A stretch of 10,659 nt of DNA from Pelobacter sp. UBA5610 (GTDB taxonomy: Bacteria; Desulfobacterota; Desulfuromonadia; Desulfuromonadales; Syntrophotaleaceae): NCBI GenBank assembly GCA_002424645.1, contig DIKU01000008.1, positions 1 to 10,659 on the forward strand, written 5' to 3'. Of this stretch, positions 7,314-10,659 are shown in pieces. The notes under the pieces were generated by a model. That model was not told the DNA's origin, did not search any database, and was given only the letters and a program-made list of their open reading frames with translations. Made by a program: the position numbers and the translations under genes. Positions within the stretch are counted from its first letter, which is position 1. Each line of letters opens with the position of its first letter.

Positions 7314-7679
7314 GTGAAAATGATGAAGATCTGTCAGGCTCATGCAGATTTTGCTGCGAAGAATGTCAAAAAGCATAACCAAGAGAGGCACAGCCGGAGG
7401 TTTTTCCCGCCGATGGAATCTTCTGGGTTTGACATTAAATTGCATCCCGAGTATTCGAAAACCGTGTTGGAAGAGGCGGGGACTGCACGACGTTGTCAAC
7501 GCGTATGCAATAGCACGCCAATTGCTGTACACACACAGCATTGCAGGGTGATCCCTTTCCGTGGTTTGCAATGGTGGCTGAGTCTATTGTCATTGTATGT
7601 CGGAAATATACCGTAGATATGACGTAACTATACGGAATAACATGTTTAAAACTTTTTTTTAAAAGGCATAAATAGCGCT
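7314..7679. other. Intergenic region without a convincing gene
   Basis: About 370 bases between the tetR promoter and the radical SAM promoter. The open frames here (for example 7314-7616 plus and 7571-7236 minus) encode basic, Cys- and His-scattered peptides with no ribosome site or recognisable family, so I reject them as genes. Features seen: a possible plus-strand promoter TTGACA (7429-7434) with TATTCG 17 bases on; a hairpin CAATTGCTGT/ACAGCATTG (7519-7543) with a competing TGCAAT (7506-7511); and an A/T-rich tract at 7643-7671 that could act as an UP element for the promoter at 7680. Confidence 0.5.
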
Positions 7680-7707
7680 TTGTCCCGGCGCGGAAATCGA
7701 CTATATT
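7680..7707 (+). promoter_or_regulatory. Predicted promoter of the radical SAM gene
   Basis: TTGTCC (7680-7685, four of six) and TATATT (7702-7707, five of six) are 16 bases apart. A long A/T tract with nine consecutive T lies about 20 bases upstream. Transcription would begin near 7714 and give a 60-base leader that contains the hairpin at 7721-7751. Confidence 0.5.
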
Positions 7708-7720
7708 GCAGCAACATGCA

Positions 7721-7756
7721 CACCCCCTTTGAGGCTTCGCCTGAGGGGGTGCTTTT
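7721..7756 (+). terminator. GC-rich leader hairpin followed by TTTT, possible attenuator
   Basis: CACCCCCT (7721-7728) pairs with AGGGGGTG (7744-7751), and inside it AGGC (7732-7735) pairs with GCCT (7739-7742) around a TTC loop. The stem is followed by C and four T (7753-7756). It stands between the predicted start point and the ribosome site at 7765-7769. It could be an attenuator for the radical SAM gene, the end of a short upstream transcript, or an mRNA-stabilising 5' stem. The T-run is short, so full termination is doubtful. Confidence 0.55.
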
Positions 7757-7774
7757 CGTCGGTTGGAGGTCAGG

Positions 7775-9196
7775 ATGGCTATGGAAATATCGGCGAGCCT
7801 GCGCAGTCGTTTGATTGCCGGGAACGAAAGAGAATATGGCGACGGTTATGCGCAATTGACCTTCCCTACGGCGACCGGCGCTCAAAAGGCCCTTGCCCTG
7901 CGTAACGAGATCCTGAACGACCTGCAGGGGCGCATAACCATTGGTTATGGCGGCACCAAGCTCGATTGCACGCGTCTGTCGCCCGGTTGCAGGATCTGTG
8001 CAGAGGGTGGCTGGTCGTGCCTGTTCATCACCGGGCGCTGCAACTGCCGGTGTTTTTACTGTCCCACCGGTCAAAGCGACAATGACCTTCCTACTACCAA
8101 CACGGTGGAATTCCGCACCCCGGCCGATTATGTCGGCTATCTCGAGCGTTTTGGTTTCCGTGGTGCCAGTATAAGCGGTGGCGAACCGCTGATGAACCCC
8201 AAGCGGTCCCTGGCTTTTGTGCGCGCGATCAAAAAACACTTCGGGGATCGCATGCATGTATGGCTTTACACCAATGGTACCCTCGCCAATGACGAGATCC
8301 TGCGGCAGCTTGGTGATGCCGGCCTCGACGAAATCCGTTTTGATATCGGAGCCACCGACTATCATCTCGACAAGCTGCGTTTGGCGACGGGAATCATCCC
8401 CACCGTCACCGTTGAGATTCCTGCCATTCCCGAAGATGTTCAACTTCTCAAGGCGAAGATGGTGGAGATGCGTGACGCCGGTGTGGGGTACCTTAATCTT
8501 CACCAGTTACGGCTTACGCCCTATAATTTTGAGCATCTTGTGGCACGCAACTATACTTTTTTACACGGGGAAAAGGTAACCGTCCTCGAGTCCGAACTGG
8601 CTGCCCTGGAATTGGTGCGGCACAGTTCTGATCACAATCTCGGTCTGCCGGTCAATTATTGTTCCTTTGTTTTCAAAAACCGCTATCAAGGTCGTGCAGC
8701 GCGTCTGCGTAATGGTCGTTTTATGATCAAAGATCATGAGACGCTGACCGAAAATGGATATATTCGTGTCCTGTCTCTGGTAGGCAGTCCGGAAGCCGTG
8801 GAACGACAGGAGCGCAGATTCGGGGACCTGGCGATCGATAAAAAGCTTTGGGCGCGTGGCAATTCCAGGGGAACGCTCGTCATTCATCCGCAACTTTGGG
8901 GATCGGTCACGTGGGACGATTTTAGATTGTTGGTCGGCTACGCTGTTACGCGTCAATTGTCTTCGGTGAGTTACCACAACCCGTTTGTCACGGTCCCGGT
9001 AAGTTCCGGAAAATCGGTCATAATCGAACGTGCCCGCGCCGTTGCGGATTTTGAACTGGGCGAAGAGGCGCGGCAGGGCTTTGCGCAAGCTTTTTTGGCA
9101 GGTGGCCGCCAGTCCGCGTCAGCGGGCCATAGCGCTATGCCTGGGGAAATACTTCAGTTTGAAACAGGGCTGGAAGGATTGCAGGATTATTACTAA
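7775..9196 (+). CDS. Radical SAM domain protein of unknown substrate with extra N-terminal cysteines
   Basis: The 473-residue protein carries the radical SAM cluster motif CX3CX2C at C89, C93 and C96 (sequence CNCRCFYCPTG), with an unusual additional C91 inside it. The SAM-binding GGEP motif is at 135-138 (SISGGEP) and the following half-barrel pattern (HVWLYTNGTL at 161-170) fits the family. Four more cysteines lie just ahead: C65, C72, C75 and C82, in LDC, PGCRICAEGGW and SCLF, which could bind a second Fe-S cluster. The C-terminal region (about 310-473) is not a recognisable SPASM domain and has no cysteine; C296 is the only other one. I chose ATG 7775 because GGAGG (7765-7769) lies 5 bases before it; a TTG at 7763 is in frame but lies on the ribosome site. 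The gene stands alone, with a strong leader hairpin. The reaction is unknown; a radical-based modification of RNA, cofactor or peptide is possible. Confidence 0.88.
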   Translation: MAMEISASLRSRLIAGNEREYGDGYAQLTFPTATGAQKALALRNEILNDLQGRITIGYGGTKLDCTRLSPGCRICAEGGWSCLFITGRCNCRCFYCPTGQSDNDLPTTNTVEFRTPADYVGYLERFGFRGASISGGEPLMNPKRSLAFVRAIKKHFGDRMHVWLYTNGTLANDEILRQLGDAGLDEIRFDIGATDYHLDKLRLATGIIPTVTVEIPAIPEDVQLLKAKMVEMRDAGVGYLNLHQLRLTPYNFEHLVARNYTFLHGEKVTVLESELAALELVRHSSDHNLGLPVNYCSFVFKNRYQGRAARLRNGRFMIKDHETLTENGYIRVLSLVGSPEAVERQERRFGDLAIDKKLWARGNSRGTLVIHPQLWGSVTWDDFRLLVGYAVTRQLSSVSYHNPFVTVPVSSGKSVIIERARAVADFELGEEARQGFAQAFLAGGRQSASAGHSAMPGEILQFETGLEGLQDYY

Positions 9197-9203
9197 AAAT
9201 AAA

Positions 9204-9251
9204 CCGGCATGTTCAAATCTTCCTCGCGAAAGGGAGATTTGTACATGCCGG
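9204..9251. terminator. Long hairpin terminator between convergent genes
   Basis: CCGGCATGT (9204-9212) pairs with ACATGCCGG (9243-9251). After a T-T mismatch, CAAATCT (9214-9220) pairs with AGATTTG (9235-9241), and the stem continues with about four more pairs to a CGCGAA loop. On the minus strand the stem is followed by TTTATTTTTA, a good U-rich tail for the penicillin-binding gene ending at 9271. On the plus strand only TTTT at 9260-9263 follows, some bases away, so termination of the radical SAM gene is less certain. Confidence 0.85.
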
Positions 9252-9270
9252 GATACTGGTTTTACATTGT

Positions 9271-10659
9271 CTAGATGCTCTGAACGGTGTTTTCTTCGGT
9301 GTTTTTTGTCAGAAGTTTGCTGAAATAATGCGTGATGGCCATGCGCGCATACTGACCGGCCCGAATACCGATAAATTTTTCATGCGCGACCATGACGGCA
9401 ACAACCACCTTCCCCTGTCCATGGATCTCATTGGCAAATCCCACAAACCAGTCATAGCGGACTTCGTGCGTATTGTTGTCCATCGAACCGGTCTTGCCGC
9501 CGATCTGCAGTTGCGAGAGGATCTTGTCATCCTGGTAGCCCTGAAAGGATTTGCGGGCGGTGCCAGACTTGATGGTGGTTTGCATCATCTGGTCCAGTTC
9601 GGACGATGCTTTCGCCGACATGGCCTGCTGTTCCCAGGACGGCTGGGCGAGGTAAAGAACCTTGCCCTTGTCATCGGAAATACAATCCACAAGGGATGGC
9701 GCCACCATGCGGCCATCGTTGAGTATCGCGGAGGCCATCACGGCGCCATGCAGCGGAGAGATGGTCGTGTCGCGATTGAACCCGCTGGCGATTTCAGCCC
9801 AGTCGTAGGGATCGTCATTCACCTGGAAATGGCTGGGGGGAAGGGCGAGATCGAAGTCCAGCGGAACGTTGAATTTGAAGGTATCCGCATATTTTTCCAA
9901 CAGCGATTTTCCCAGGCGATTTTCGCCGAGCTTTCCGAATACCGGATTGATCGATTGGGCAAACGCATCCTTGAATGAAACGGTATTGGTATGTTTGTTG
10001 ATCTGGTCGGTCAACTGCCGTTTGTAAAGGGTATGTTTGTAGCCGTTGAAATGCATGGTCGAATCGGCAGTGTAGTTTAAGTGATCCACTGCCGATGCCG
10101 CCGTGACGATTTTAAAGATGCTGGCCGCCGGAAAGGTGCTGCGTAGGCAGGGGTTGCCGGCCGTACCCGTCTTGTCGAAACCCGCCATAGCCAGAACACG
10201 TCCGGTGTCTGCTTCCATGACCACGATGCCGATATCCCGGGAATTTTTACGGTCCAGCTTTGAAAGCAGATAGTTCTGCAGGTCTTCATCCAGGCTTGTT
10301 TCAACCTGCAAAGTCTGCTGATTGACCATCAGTTCAATGTTTTTTTCGGTCAGATTGTCAAAGTCCTGCTTTTTCAAAAGCGCGCGGACATCCTGCTTGT
10401 TCGCAATTTTTGGAAGCGCTTTGAGGGGCAAAGAGGCTTTGGTCACGGTTGCAGGGGATGTCGCCATGCCGTTAGGGACCAAGGCATTCATGACGAAGAT
10501 CCCGCACACGGTCATGGTGGCGAGTGCGCAGATCCGTCTGCCGATACGCCGCCTGTTCGCCATCCCATTGGGTTGGCCGTTAAGCCGCGCATTAGGCCTG
10601 GCGTTGGGGCGAGCGCCGCGTTGTTGTTTGAGATCGCTCTGGAAGCTTCGCCAGCCAGA
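9271..10659 (-). CDS. Penicillin-binding transpeptidase domain protein (5' end open at window edge)
   Basis: The protein has a basic N-terminus, one membrane segment (residues 11-29 counted from the ATG at 10563) and a periplasmic penicillin-binding transpeptidase domain from about 100 to 415. The three active-site motifs are present: SIFK (S148-K151, nucleophile S148), SIN (204-206) and KTGS (357-360). It has neither a glycosyltransferase domain nor a full PBP dimerisation domain, so it is a short, transpeptidase-only form that would cross-link peptidoglycan or act on it in a specialised way. The first ATG in the window is at 10563 but has no good ribosome site, and the frame stays open for 32 more codons to the edge, encoding a basic Pro/Asn-rich stretch with PNAR twice. 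The true start is therefore probably beyond the window; 9271-10563 is the minimum. It ends at the hairpin 9204-9251. Confidence 0.85.
   Translation of the reverse strand, partial: SGWRSFQSDLKQQRGARPNARPNARLNGQPNGMANRRRIGRRICALATMTVCGIFVMNALVPNGMATSPATVTKASLPLKALPKIANKQDVRALLKKQDFDNLTEKNIELMVNQQTLQVETSLDEDLQNYLLSKLDRKNSRDIGIVVMEADTGRVLAMAGFDKTGTAGNPCLRSTFPAASIFKIVTAASAVDHLNYTADSTMHFNGYKHTLYKRQLTDQINKHTNTVSFKDAFAQSINPVFGKLGENRLGKSLLEKYADTFKFNVPLDFDLALPPSHFQVNDDPYDWAEIASGFNRDTTISPLHGAVMASAILNDGRMVAPSLVDCISDDKGKVLYLAQPSWEQQAMSAKASSELDQMMQTTIKSGTARKSFQGYQDDKILSQLQIGGKTGSMDNNTHEVRYDWFVGFANEIHGQGKVVVAVMVAHEKFIGIRAGQYARMAITHYFSKLLTKNTEENTVQSI

Noticed and set aside
7236..7616. Small open frames on both strands in the tetR-radical SAM gap
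   Set aside because: Composition is not protein-like, ribosome sites are missing, and one runs through the tetR operator and start.
6980..7620. Repeated 11-mer ACCGTAGATAT at 6980-6990 and 7610-7620
   Set aside because: The first copy lies in tetR codons for Tyr-rich residues and the second is isolated; two copies without flanking similarity are too few to call a repeat family.
7646..8503. 285-residue minus-strand open frame across the start of the radical SAM gene
   Set aside because: It is antisense to the CX3CX2C and GGEP coding region, has no recognisable family and no ribosome site, and ends inside the intergenic region.

Overview
The window reads as bacterial chromosome from a Gram-negative anaerobe. 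The set of families (a fused LplT/PlsC/Aas protein, a rhombosortase with its own VIT/VWA partner, a TetR repressor, a stand-alone radical SAM protein) and the moderate GC content suit a deltaproteobacterium of the Desulfuromonadales/Pelobacter type. That assignment is an inference from gene content, not from a marker gene. I see no rRNA, tRNA, insertion sequence, prophage or CRISPR array.

Layout. Bases 1-110 hold the 3' tail of an unidentified plus-strand gene. A near-perfect hairpin with A and T flanks (161-188) separates it from a minus-strand block that reads, in transcription order, tetR-family regulator (7255-6686), secreted VIT/VWA protein (6615-4474), rhombosortase rrtA (4465-3818) and fused aas (3667-218). 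Bases 7298-7774 are a long intergenic region with no convincing gene; its right end carries a likely promoter and a strong leader hairpin ahead of a plus-strand radical SAM gene (7775-9196). A long hairpin (9204-9251) lies between that gene and a convergent minus-strand penicillin-binding transpeptidase (9271 to the right edge), whose reading frame is still open at base 10659.

How the genes fit together. The central unit looks like a one-substrate surface-protein system. The VIT/VWA protein has a signal peptide and ends in a penta-glycine, hydrophobic-helix, basic tail of GlyGly-CTERM type. The rhomboid-like protease predicted to process such tails starts 8 bases after its stop codon. The same palindrome (TAGTAA-type arms around a TG centre) occurs just upstream of the VIT/VWA gene, inside its likely promoter, and just upstream of the tetR gene, so the repressor probably controls both itself and the cassette. 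Downstream on the same strand lies a lysophospholipid uptake and re-acylation enzyme. Rhombosortase processing in Vibrio is linked to a glycerophosphoethanolamine modification, so a link between protein tail processing and lysophospholipid repair is an attractive but unproven idea.
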